Made by a program: the position numbers and the translations under genes
The notes under the pieces: model-generated
What the model was told of the DNA's origin: nothing
The model's input: only the letters and a program-made list of their open reading frames with translations
The model's database searches: none
Shown: positions 56,376 to 63,936 of the stretch, piece by piece
Layout: each line of letters begins with the position of its first letter
Numbering within the stretch: the stretch's first letter is position 1
Assembly (NCBI RefSeq): GCF_900130055.1
Contig: NZ_FQXU01000003.1
Coordinates: 25,617-89,616, forward strand
Length of the DNA stretch: 64,000 bases
Direction of reading: 5' to 3'
Origin: Clostridium intestinale DSM 6191
GTDB lineage: Bacteria; Bacillota; Clostridia; Clostridiales; Clostridiaceae

Positions 56376-57272
56376 ATGATAGAAAAAATATGTGAAATTA
56401 TTGATAATGAGTATTGTTGTGATATAGATATAACTGTAGAAGAATGGAAACAGCTATTAATTAATCCTAAAGTTTTTGATGATAAAAGCAAAGAAGCTAT
56501 AAGAAAATGGTATATAGAACCTGGATACTCAGCAAGCTGTAGTTATATAGGGAAAAAGTACAATGAGCACAGTATGAGTGCAAATGGAATTATCAATGGT
56601 TTGGCTGGAAGAGCTCAAAAAGAACTTGGAAGATTTGTTGTTAAGGGGATAGGCAACATAGCTAAAGGTACAAGATTTATTGTTGTGATGAAAAGCAAAC
56701 AAGTTGATAAAAAGCCAAAGACTTGGGAGTGGACACTTAGAGAAGAACTTATTAAAGCTATTGAAAAATTAAAAATATTTTCAGAGGATAGTTACTCAGA
56801 TGATGAGCTTATTTCAGATATTACTAATAGTGATATTTCTACTAATGACTCTTGCTTTGAATATGGAGGTAAGCCTAAAGGGAAGAGAGAACTTGTGTAT
56901 GTCCAAAATAAATATTTATATCCTAGAAGTAGGAATATATCAATAAATGCTTTGAAGCATGCAAATTATAAGTGTGAATTTGATACTAATCATTTAACGT
57001 TTACTAGGAGAAACTCGGATTTAAACTACACTGAACCTCATCATTTAGTTCCAATCTCTTACCATAGTAGTTTTGCTGTATCTCTTGATGTCAAAGAAAA
57101 CATTGTTTCTTTATGCTGTAATTGTCACAAACAAATACATATGGGCAAGGGATTTGAAATTATACTGGAAAAGCTATATAATGAGCGAAAAAATTTATTA
57201 AAAATGGTTGGCATAGATATATCTTTAGATGAGTTGATTATGTTATATAAAAATATAAAGAGTGATAATTAA
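56376..57272 (+). CDS. HNH endonuclease with unrecognised N-terminal half
   Basis: A 298-residue protein. Residues about 195-275 form an HNH (beta-beta-alpha metal) nuclease: YKCEFDTNHLTF, then EPHHLVPISYHS with His222 and His223, ENIVSLCCNCHKQIHMG with Asn242 and the paired cysteines and histidine. The N-terminal half (YIEPGYSASCSYIGKKYNEH, then GLAGRAQKELGRF) resembles regions found N-terminal in other clostridial HNH proteins but has no clear role. It is the second gene of a cassette with the helicase-nuclease and is followed after 22 bases by repeat copy 3. Confidence 0.85.
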   Translation: MIEKICEIIDNEYCCDIDITVEEWKQLLINPKVFDDKSKEAIRKWYIEPGYSASCSYIGKKYNEHSMSANGIINGLAGRAQKELGRFVVKGIGNIAKGTRFIVVMKSKQVDKKPKTWEWTLREELIKAIEKLKIFSEDSYSDDELISDITNSDISTNDSCFEYGGKPKGKRELVYVQNKYLYPRSRNISINALKHANYKCEFDTNHLTFTRRNSDLNYTEPHHLVPISYHSSFAVSLDVKENIVSLCCNCHKQIHMGKGFEIILEKLYNERKNLLKMVGIDISLDELIMLYKNIKSDN

Positions 57273-57294
57273 AAAATAGAATTTGGAGTAATAT

Positions 57295-57437
57295 TAGCAA
57301 ACCTCGCCCTTTACCCTCAGCAATTATACCCAACCACAAACAACCATCCACAACACCCGCAGGTGACAACCCATCACCTGCATTTTTTATACCAATAACT
57401 ATTTATACAAATTGCATACTATAATTAATCAATATGA
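57295..57437. repeat. Defence-island repeat element, copy 3 (long form)
   Basis: It matches copy 2 over about 140 bp, including the terminator hairpin and the ATACCAATAACTAnnTATA stretch. With copy 2 it forms a direct repeat around the helicase-nuclease/HNH cassette. The first half has diverged at the GGG positions, so the stem proposed for copy 2 cannot form here. Confidence 0.75.
57359..57389 (+). terminator. Terminator inside repeat copy 3
   Basis: The same GCAGGTGA/TCACCTGC hairpin as in copy 2, followed by ATTTTTTAT. Confidence 0.8.
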
Positions 57438-57452
57438 TTTTAGGAGAATAAC

Positions 57453-57599
57453 ATGAACTTTGAGTATTTATTGAAGCAATTAAAGGCTAATATATTTTTA
57501 CCTAAGGAAGATTCACCAACTAAGTTACCAGACAAAGAAAGAACATCAACCTTTAGAAAAGAGCTGTATAATTTGAGAAATTATACACACATTAAATAA
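57453..57599 (+). CDS. 48-residue ORF after repeat copy 3, possibly a gene remnant
   Basis: An ATG nine bases after TAGGAG opens a 48-residue frame beginning MNFEYLLKQLKANIFLPKED, with the last part charged and helical. A TATAAT box 28 bases before the ATG sits at the end of the repeat. A terminator follows. It could be a small antitoxin-like protein or the remaining start of a larger gene lost from the cassette; no family is recognised. Confidence 0.45.
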   Translation: MNFEYLLKQLKANIFLPKEDSPTKLPDKERTSTFRKELYNLRNYTHIK

Positions 57600-57620
57600 A
57601 AAATATCACGTAATATGTCT

Positions 57621-57660
57621 CAGCTATAAACTTTTATATGTTTATAGCTGAAATTTTTTT
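57621..57660 (+). terminator. Terminator after the 48-residue ORF
   Basis: Perfect arms CAGCTATAAAC and GTTTATAGCTG are followed by AAATTTTTTT. Confidence 0.9.
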
Positions 57661-57719
57661 AACCAGAAGCCATAAGTAGTAGACATTCTCTGCCCATTAG
57701 AATATTCATTTGATAATGT

Positions 57720-57748
57720 TTGACAAGTATATATTGGAATGATATGGT
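57720..57748 (+). promoter_or_regulatory. Promoter of the TetR-family gene
   Basis: TTGACA and TATGGT are 17 bases apart. Confidence 0.7.
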
Positions 57749-57763
57749 AAGCATATAGTCAAT

Positions 57764-57781
57764 ATTAAGCATGTGCTTAAT
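57764..57781. promoter_or_regulatory. Candidate operator of the TetR-family regulator
   Basis: ATTAAGCATGTGCTTAAT has perfect 8-base arms around TG. It lies in the leader about 16 bases after the -10 box, a normal position for TetR autorepression. Confidence 0.65.
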
Positions 57782-57801
57782 GAAGAAGGGCGGGTTATTA
57801 T

Positions 57802-58374
57802 TTGGGAAATCGTGATAAGGAAAGAGAAAAACGACAGGGACAAATTCTACAAATAGCACTTGATCAATTTATTATGAAAGGCTATTATGGAACATCTACC
57901 CGTGAAATATGTAATATAGCTGAAGTAAGCTCTGGACTTATGTTTCATTATTTTGATTCAAAAAAAACTTTATATGAAACCCTTATTGAAATTGGTTGTG
58001 AAAAGATGGTTTTTATGCCTGAGGAAGATCTTAGTCCATTGAAGATATTTGAGAAGAACATTCAAGATTTATTTCAGTTGATTAGGAGTAATCCATTTTC
58101 TGCAAAAATGTTTGTGTTTATGGGGTATGCAGTATACAATGCTGCTCATATTTCACAAAAGGCAGGAGAGCTACTTGCGCAGCATGACATTATCAACCAG
58201 AGTGTACCGCTAATAGAAAAAGGGCAAGAGTTAGGAGAAATTCGTTCAGGAAATCCTCTTGCTCTATCAATTTCATTTTGGTGCTCAATTCAAGGTATTG
58301 CAGAAGCTATAGCACTTAATCCTGATAATCCAATACCTGATGAGAAATGGATATTAGATATTCTTAAAAAGTAA
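57802..58374 (+). CDS. TetR-family transcriptional regulator
   Basis: A 190-residue TetR protein with the N-terminal DNA-binding domain ILQIALDQFIMKGYYGTSTR and ICNIAEVSSGLMFHYFDSK, KTLYETLI. The start is TTG after AAGGGCGGG. The C-terminal ligand domain is unassigned. It is followed after about 16 bases by a broken CPBP-family gene that it probably once regulated. Confidence 0.88.
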   Translation: MGNRDKEREKRQGQILQIALDQFIMKGYYGTSTREICNIAEVSSGLMFHYFDSKKTLYETLIEIGCEKMVFMPEEDLSPLKIFEKNIQDLFQLIRSNPFSAKMFVFMGYAVYNAAHISQKAGELLAQHDIINQSVPLIEKGQELGEIRSGNPLALSISFWCSIQGIAEAIALNPDNPIPDEKWILDILKK

Positions 58375-58390
58375 AGGAGTGATAATTTTA

Positions 58391-58965
58391 GTGAAGAAGC
58401 AGAATATACGCAAACTAATTATATTTATAATAATAACTCTTGCAAGTGGCTGGATTGGAGTAGCCCTTGACTCAGTTCTTACAGAAAAGCTGCAATAGCT
58501 TCTGCTACTGGGGGATTACTTAAGAATATTTTTGAAGAATTTGCGTGGCGAGGTTATTTAACACCGAAACTTATTGAATTAAAACTCAATGACTGGTCTA
58601 TTTACGGCATTTCTGGGCTTGTATGGGCATTATGGCACGTCCCGTATTATCTTGTATTTCTTCCAGATATCTATTTTGAATCAATATCAAGAGGCAGAAT
58701 GGTTTTGATGGGATGTATATTAATGTCATGTTGGACTATTATGTATGTAGAAATATATAGGATTACAAAGTCTGTTTGGCCATGTGTACTTATGCATACT
58801 GTTGAAGATTCAGTACCTAATGTCATGGTCATGACAGGTGGATTTGTTTCATTAACAAAAATGGGGGATATTTTATTAAATCCAATCTCAGGTGTTATAA
58901 CTACAGCTATATTTATTACAATAGGACTTTTACTTAGAAGATTCAGAATTATGAAGTATGAATAA
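58391..58965 (+). pseudogene. CPBP-family intramembrane protease (Abi), disrupted
   Basis: A GTG start gives a first piece with one membrane helix (KLIIFIIITLASGWIGVALD) that stops at a TAG after 36 codons. The rest continues in another frame from about 58,492 with the CPBP motifs EEFAWRG (EExxxR), ALWHVPYY and LMHTVEDSV. Compared with a usual 230-300-residue protein, both a frame change and loss of one or two membrane segments between the pieces are evident. The family includes CAAX prenyl protease relatives and bacteriocin-immunity proteins. Confidence 0.8.
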
Positions 58966-59199
58966 ACATGTGTAATCTTGATAAGGTAAAATGTTAGATT
59001 TATATTTTAAATAGGCAATATATAGTATACTAAAAACAATAGGTAGTCAATATAAACTTTGAAAATCAATAAAATTTCTACGATATTAGTTTTAATATAA
59101 TCTGATAGATATTAAATAGGTTATTGTAGTTTGAATTTGCATATAGGTCTAGTTATAATCATTCTTATAACATGTACAGTGTTTTATGGGAGGTTTTGT

Positions 59200-59499
59200 A
59201 TGAGTGATTTTTTGAAATTAGAGAATTTTGTTGGGCATTCAGATGTTGGTTATGAAGAAGTTATAGTTCAATTTTTACAGGATAACGAAATAACGATTGA
59301 TGATTTTGAATACGTAGGGAGATGTGACTCTGAGTGCCTGGAATGTAATGCAGAGAGATTTAGTGTCTGGCGTAGAGATATAGGAGTCATCGAAGAAGAA
59401 AATATTTTTACTTTTGATTTAGATGCCGCTGATGAAACATTAGATTTTGCTATATATTTGTGTAATAAATGCAAGACATGGACTATTTATATTGAATAA
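59200..59499 (+). CDS. Small acidic zinc-binding protein, unknown
   Basis: A 99-residue protein starting MSDFLKLENFVGHSDVGYEE. The ATG is six bases after GGGAGG; an upstream TTG frame adds a hydrophobic stretch but lacks a ribosome site. Two cysteine pairs (CDSECLECNAE and LCNKCKTW) suggest a zinc site. The shape, acidic and small with a zinc ribbon, resembles immunity-type proteins, but no family is assigned. It heads a run of small genes of unknown function. Confidence 0.55.
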   Translation: MSDFLKLENFVGHSDVGYEEVIVQFLQDNEITIDDFEYVGRCDSECLECNAERFSVWRRDIGVIEEENIFTFDLDAADETLDFAIYLCNKCKTWTIYIE

Positions 59500-59542
59500 A
59501 ATATTATTCTCAAATTTAGTAATTTTACGGGGGATGTTATCT

Positions 59543-60031
59543 ATGAAATATATTATAGCAGGAATAATTTTATATGGGTTGTTCTTTTTAATCTGCTATC
59601 TTGGCACTGGCGGAGATAAAAAGAACATGAAGAGCTTCTACTCTTATCCTGATGATGTCCAGATTAAGATAAGATTGAATAATGACTTAAGTAAAATGAT
59701 TCCAGTGAAACCCTCTTATCTTAAATCTTTCTTGTCAAATCTTATGGTGTTTACAATTATTTTTATAGTTATAGGCTTTTTATTGAGTCTTTCAGAGTTT
59801 ATTCCGACGTTTATCTATCTTCTAATATTAGGAGAAGGATTAAATCTCTTTGATTTTATAATTATCGATTGCTGTTGGTGGAGAAAGACAAGGAGAACAC
59901 ATTTTGGAGATATTATTGACGATAAGGATTATCATGGAATTAGAAAACATTGGGTATCTTTCCTTAAGGGAATTCCGGTATTTGCTTGTGCAGCACTTAT
60001 TGCTGCAGTAGCTATAAATAAAATTTTCTGA
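59543..60031 (+). CDS. Membrane protein, unknown
   Basis: A 162-residue protein, ATG after CGGGGGATGTTATCT. Hydrophobic segments lie at the N-terminus (YIIAGIILYGLFFLICYLG), in the middle (LMVFTIIFIVIGFLLSL and FIYLLILGEGLNLFDFI) and at the C-terminus (VFACAALIAAVAINKIF), so about four membrane helices. The conserved-looking DCCWWRKTRRTHF segment lies between. No family is recognised. Confidence 0.55.
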   Translation: MKYIIAGIILYGLFFLICYLGTGGDKKNMKSFYSYPDDVQIKIRLNNDLSKMIPVKPSYLKSFLSNLMVFTIIFIVIGFLLSLSEFIPTFIYLLILGEGLNLFDFIIIDCCWWRKTRRTHFGDIIDDKDYHGIRKHWVSFLKGIPVFACAALIAAVAINKIF

Positions 60032-60501
60032 TGCATAGTAAAATTGCAATTTCTAGAATACATTAAATGGATAATCTTCTTATTATTCAACCAAAACTAA
60101 ATATAAAGTTAGTATGATACCGTATTATTCAAATGAATAAGCGGTATTTTTTACTTAGCAATTTAAAAATAGCACCAAGTATTTTAAAAATAACGTAAAG
60201 CAACAGGCTCTTTGAATTTTGAATAATACCGCATTGGATAAATATGATACAATTAACTTATGATTGTAAGAAGATGGGAGTTAAGTTATAGATCTAAATA
60301 GTAATTTATTTGATTTTAAAAAAATGGTTTAAGATATCTGTAAATCTGGTGCTAATCAAAAGAATTTATATAACGGCAAGGAGAGAGTATCGTAATCTTA
60401 TAAAGCAACCTAAAGTTGCGAAAAAGCAAATTCAGGTTGGTGGTTTGAAGTTGAAAATAGGTTTATAATAATAGCAAGTAATAACAAAGTGGGGTGCTCA
60501 C
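60032..60501. other. 470-bp intergenic region with one terminator
   Basis: No gene is seen. It contains the terminator at 60,117-60,153 and, about 55 bases later (60,217-60,232), a second partial copy of the same GAATAATACCGC sequence. The rest is AT-rich leader for the HTH gene with a GGGGTG ribosome site just before its ATG. Confidence 0.45.
60117..60153 (+). terminator. Rho-independent terminator
   Basis: The arms ATACCG..TTATTC and GAATAA..CGGTAT are complementary apart from one small bulge and are followed by TTTTT. Confidence 0.8.
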
Positions 60502-60828
60502 ATGAGTTTTGCAGAGAACTTAAAACAAATCAGAAATGAAAAACATATAACTCAAGAAAAGCTAGCAGAATTATTAGATGTAACAAGACAGGCTATTTCT
60601 AAATGGGAGCAAGGTGTTGGATATCCTGAAACTGAGAAACTGATAAAACTGTCTAAGGTACTGAATGCTTCGTTGGATTGGCTGTTGGAAACAGAACTTA
60701 GAAATAAAGAAAAAGCAGATATTCAGTCTCCTATACCTCCTGGTGTGATGGCAGGAGTTGAAGTATTTTCTTCTGCAATAAATGTTTTGACTGGAGAGAG
60801 CATGACTAAAGTGAATGATAATGATTAA
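60502..60828 (+). CDS. XRE-family HTH transcriptional regulator
   Basis: A 108-residue protein with a Cro/C1 helix-turn-helix, FAENLKQIRNEKHITQEKLA and ELLDVTRQAISKWEQGVGYP, followed by LIKLSKVLNASLDWLLE. A C-terminal extension of about 40 residues has no recognised domain. It may regulate the small genes around it. Confidence 0.9.
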   Translation: MSFAENLKQIRNEKHITQEKLAELLDVTRQAISKWEQGVGYPETEKLIKLSKVLNASLDWLLETELRNKEKADIQSPIPPGVMAGVEVFSSAINVLTGESMTKVNDND

Positions 60829-60890
60829 AATGACTAGTTTCGATAGTTGTTAATTATAATGGACTTAAATAGAAAGATGGAGGTAATAAT

Positions 60891-61130
60891 ATGTCAAAAT
60901 GTCGTAACTGTGGAAATGAATTTAATGTTTCAGATGCAATAATGGAGTTTAATGATGCACTCGATGGGGAGTACAATTATGACGAAGAGATCGGAGGAGC
61001 ACTATGCTTCGATTGTGCAATATATGACTATGATCCAGAATATGTATCAAATAGTAATTTAGGTAGAGCAATTCAAATGATGAATGGCGATGAAGACTAT
61101 GATGACGAATTCGTAAAAAAATGGCTATAG
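60891..61130 (+). CDS. Small acidic zinc-ribbon protein, unknown
   Basis: A 79-residue very acidic protein. CRNCGNEF near the start and CFDCAIYD about 34 residues later make a four-cysteine zinc site; the C-terminal third is Asp/Glu/Tyr-rich. A GATGGAGG site precedes the ATG. It is similar in style to the acidic zinc protein at 59.2 kb, but the sequences do not look homologous. Function is unknown. Confidence 0.6.
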   Translation: MSKCRNCGNEFNVSDAIMEFNDALDGEYNYDEEIGGALCFDCAIYDYDPEYVSNSNLGRAIQMMNGDEDYDDEFVKKWL

Positions 61131-61167
61131 CTATAAATAATAATTTGTGTAGGAGTATTAATAAATT

Positions 61168-61713
61168 ATGGATAATAAAGAATACTTGAAGTGGATTATG
61201 CCTTCAATAAAAAATAGGACTGTATCTACTGATAATCTAAATGGAAAATTCAACTTTAGAATTGAAAAAGCTAAAGAACAACATATGTTGCCTGTAGTTG
61301 ATAGAGAATACATTATAAAATATGTTAAAGATTTCTTATTTTCAATAGGTATGGAAATATCATTTGACCCAGTTATTAAACCTCAAAAAAGAGAAAAACG
61401 AAGAATAGACTATTCAAAAATAAATAAAGAAAATAAAGAAGACATTGTTTGGATAAAGTTTACAAACGATAACCATATAAGTGTTATCGGAACAGGTTGT
61501 GACATATCTTTTACTGAGTATGCTAAAAGCAATACTACGGCAGGTCTTATAAATCAATCGTTAGGTCTAGAATGGGATGATAGTGAGGTATTGATTTTTC
61601 AATTGAATAACATTAAAGATGGATTAAATAGATCAGATATAGAAAGTGGTATAGGAAATTATTTGATATCTCAAGGAGTCCCTATTCTAGATTTTTATTC
61701 TCATAATTATTGA
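61168..61713 (+). CDS. Unrecognised cytosolic protein
   Basis: A 181-residue protein starting MDNKEYLKWIMPSIKNRTVS, without signal or membrane segment. It contains a basic stretch (KPQKREKRRIDYSK) near residues 74-87 and an acidic LGLEWDDSEVLIFQL. No family is recognised. It follows the zinc-ribbon gene by 37 bases and could be in the same transcript. Confidence 0.55.
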   Translation: MDNKEYLKWIMPSIKNRTVSTDNLNGKFNFRIEKAKEQHMLPVVDREYIIKYVKDFLFSIGMEISFDPVIKPQKREKRRIDYSKINKENKEDIVWIKFTNDNHISVIGTGCDISFTEYAKSNTTAGLINQSLGLEWDDSEVLIFQLNNIKDGLNRSDIESGIGNYLISQGVPILDFYSHNY

Positions 61714-61794
61714 ATTAAATCGTCTTTGTTAATTCTAATTCATATATCATATTTTAATTAAGATGTATCTGTATCTTATGCAGGAGGTTAGCAA

Positions 61795-62022
61795 ATGAGG
61801 TCTAAAACTAAATCAAGAGTTTTATTTGGAATTGGGATAGTACTATTGATGTGCTATTTAATAGGCATATTTTATATTTATAATATTCAAGAGTATAACC
61901 CTTATGCTTCTGCTGGAGCTGATCTTGATGCTTTAATTCACAGTGTATTGTTTTTACCTCCAACTGCAATATGTCTTATATTATCTCTTGTATTACACAT
62001 AAAAGCAAAGAAATACAGATAA
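61795..62022 (+). CDS. Small two-helix membrane protein
   Basis: A 75-residue protein after GGAGGTTAGCAA, with hydrophobic segments VLFGIGIVLLMCYLIGIFYI and SVLFLPPTAICLILSLVLHI and a basic KAKKYR end. The loop between is acidic. Function is unknown. Confidence 0.55.
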   Translation: MRSKTKSRVLFGIGIVLLMCYLIGIFYIYNIQEYNPYASAGADLDALIHSVLFLPPTAICLILSLVLHIKAKKYR

Positions 62023-62087
62023 GCAATTTGGAATATTTGCTAAGTTTTCATAATAATATATTATAAAAACATATTTGGAGTATTTAA

Positions 62088-62480
62088 ATGAGAGAATTAG
62101 AGCAGGAATATTTTTATGAAAACTTAAAACCTGAAATTATAAAAAAGTTTAATGACTTAATATCTAAACAAAAAACAGTTAACCTTTGTGAAAAAATTGA
62201 ACTAGGAACATATATAACTGCGATTATTATTAGTGTTAAAAATTATAAAGCACTAACAGGAACTATTACTGGAAATACGATAGCTGAACTTTGTGTAGAA
62301 TTGTTAATAATTACTGCTGTAAATATTAACACTAAGCCAATAAAGGATAAATATAAAAAAATGAAAGAAGAGATGAGAAATAACTTAATAATAAAAGTTT
62401 GTAAATGTGAGGAGTATTGTAATTGCAAAGAAGACTTTGTTAAGTTACTGAAAATGAAAAACATAGATGTATTTAAATAA
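62088..62480 (+). CDS. Unrecognised protein with cysteine-rich C-terminus
   Basis: A 130-residue protein. The N-terminal half is charged and helical, the middle has two moderately hydrophobic segments (GTYITAIIISVKNYKA and TIAELCVELLIITAV), and the end contains CKCEEYCNCKEDF, a dense cysteine cluster that could bind metal. A GGAG site lies ten bases before the ATG. No family is recognised. Confidence 0.5.
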   Translation: MRELEQEYFYENLKPEIIKKFNDLISKQKTVNLCEKIELGTYITAIIISVKNYKALTGTITGNTIAELCVELLIITAVNINTKPIKDKYKKMKEEMRNNLIIKVCKCEEYCNCKEDFVKLLKMKNIDVFK

Positions 62481-62672
62481 TATTATTTTAAATATATGGA
62501 GATATCCACTAGGTATTTATGCTTGCATGTTTACTAATTTTTATCAGAAAAAACAGAACAAGTCTTGTCTTTTGCACCGGAAGCTATACCTAGGATAAGA
62601 CATAGTGCACACACAATCCAATTCACTCATACTATATTACTGAATTTCATTTTTGAAAGGAGGTAATATAGT

Positions 62673-62894
62673 ATGACTGAAAGTATATTAACACGTCTTT
62701 CCTTAGAGATACAATATAAAGCAGGCTTAGATAAAGAAGGAAAAGACGTTTTTAAAAAGATGAGCTTCTCTAACATAAAAGAGGAAGTTTCAGATGATTC
62801 AATGAGTAAAGTGGCTAACGCAATAGGAAATCTATTAGATACACAAACATTTAGAGTTTCTAAAAATACTAAACATGAACTTATTGAATTATAA
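62673..62894 (+). CDS. DUF1659-family small protein
   Basis: A 73-residue protein with the DUF1659 pattern: SLEIQYKAGLDKEGKDVFKK, then SFSNIKEEVSDDSMSKVANA and a final beta strand. A GAAAGGAGGTAATATAGT site gives strong translation. It is the plus-strand partner of two minus-strand genes of the same kind. Proteins of this family are common in Firmicutes and occur with DUF2922; their role is unknown. Confidence 0.85.
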   Translation: MTESILTRLSLEIQYKAGLDKEGKDVFKKMSFSNIKEEVSDDSMSKVANAIGNLLDTQTFRVSKNTKHELIEL

Positions 62895-62911
62895 AAATAT
62901 CATGTAGGGCT

Positions 62912-62953
62912 GCTCTGCCATGAACAGATAAAAGTTTGTGGCAGAGCTTTTTT
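62912..62953 (+). terminator. Terminator between convergent DUF1659 and DUF2922 genes
   Basis: The arms GCTCTGCCA and TGGCAGAGC are perfect, with a long loop and a T6 tail. Confidence 0.88.
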
Positions 62954-62956
62954 ATT

Positions 62957-63178
62957 TTAAACTGGAACTTCCAAGATAGTAGATCTTTTTTCATCAACCC
63001 TTGCGGATTTGAAGGTAACAAGATCTCCATTTTTGGTAGCAAAAATATTTTCTCTTAATATAACAGCTACCAATTCAGCTACATCTTCAGGTGTTATACC
63101 ATTTTTAACGTCTGAAATGGTTAGAGTTGATCTCTCACCATTGCTAGTTAAAAATGTAAGGATTAAGCTTAACTTCAT
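62957..63178 (-). CDS. DUF2922-family small protein
   Basis: A 73-residue protein MKLSLILTFLTSNGERSTLT with SDVKNGITPEDVAELVAVIL and a LVTFKSARVDEKRST end, matching DUF2922. It follows the DUF1659 gene on the same strand by 15 bases with an AAAGGAGAT site, so the two form an operon, the usual pairing for these families. Function is unknown. Confidence 0.87.
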   Translation of the reverse strand: MKLSLILTFLTSNGERSTLTISDVKNGITPEDVAELVAVILRENIFATKNGDLVTFKSARVDEKRSTILEVPV

Positions 63179-63193
63179 GGTTCAATCTCCTTT

Positions 63194-63421
63194 CTATTCA
63201 ATTTCTATTAATTCAGAAGTTAGTATTGTTAAATATCCTTCTGCATCATCAGCTAATACAGCAGAAATTGCTTCAGCTACAGCGTGAAGACTTTCATTAC
63301 TTGCTGTTGATTTAATATTGTTTAAACTTTTTCTCTTATAAATTGGAGCACCACTAGCATTGGTTCCAGTATTGATTTTAATAACTAATGAAAGGTTCTG
63401 AGGTATAGTTTGAATTGACAA
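63194..63421 (-). CDS. DUF1659-family small protein, second copy
   Basis: A 75-residue protein with a TTG start directly downstream of AAAGGAGGTGAAA. The sequence LSLVIKINTGTNASGAPIYK followed by SLNNIKSTASNESLHAVAEA and a terminal strand LTILTSELIEIE is the DUF1659 pattern. It is the first gene of the minus-strand pair with DUF2922. It and the plus-strand DUF1659 gene are paralogues. Confidence 0.86.
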   Translation of the reverse strand: MSIQTIPQNLSLVIKINTGTNASGAPIYKRKSLNNIKSTASNESLHAVAEAISAVLADDAEGYLTILTSELIEIE

Positions 63422-63470
63422 TTTGTTTCACCTCCTTTCATTTATTAATTGAAATATAGTCAAATAAAGA

Positions 63471-63858
63471 ATTAATGAGCCTTAGGCAGAAGTCTCTACA
63501 GAGTAGAAGCTCGAAGAACATCATCAAATCCTTTAAGAGCTATTCAATAGGAGCGGTTTTAAGCTCCATTCTATCTTTTTACCCCATTTAATGAAATGAG
63601 CACTCTATATCATATTTAAAAATGAGGAGTTTTGTCACAACTTGTTGAAAAAAATTTAAAATTTTAAAGTTTAACATGTTAAAAGGAATCTAATGGAGCT
63701 TGGGAAGAAGCTCCTACAAGAGAAAAGAGCTCAATTTCTCGAAAAAAAGTTAAAAATTTTTATAAAATATGAATAATGAACAGGCAAAAAAAGTAGACTA
63801 CCTATTGAATGTCTACACCTATGCTCGGTAGGCGTGCCTTTCAGCGCCAGTCTAATCC
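63471..63858. repeat. Cluster of dispersed hairpin repeats (right cluster)
   Basis: Copies of the same family as the left cluster lie at 63,471-63,513, 63,547-63,575 (degenerate), 63,685-63,720 (+, stem GGAGCTT/AAGCTCC with one mismatch) and 63,826-63,858 (-, stem GGCG/CGCC). The last is followed by AATCC as in the left cluster. No gene is present. Confidence 0.7.
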
Positions 63859-63936
63859 ATTTAAAATTTAACAATATTTTTTATAAAAAGATGAATAATG
63901 AACAAGCAGAAAAAGTAGACTACCTATTGAATGTCT
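63771..63936. repeat. 44-bp direct duplication
   Basis: Two copies at 63,771-63,814 and 63,893-63,936 share GAATAATGAACA, AAAAAGTAGACTACC and TATTGAATGTCT with three differences. The second copy runs straight into the 8-bp tandem array. Confidence 0.8.

Noticed and set aside
59131..59199. N-terminal extension giving the 59.2-kb zinc protein a membrane anchor
   Set aside because: The TTG start has no ribosome site, whereas the internal ATG has GGGAGG at six bases.
63009..63287. Plus-strand open frame of 92 residues
   Set aside because: It lies opposite the DUF2922 and DUF1659 genes, has no ribosome site and a composition expected of an antisense shadow.
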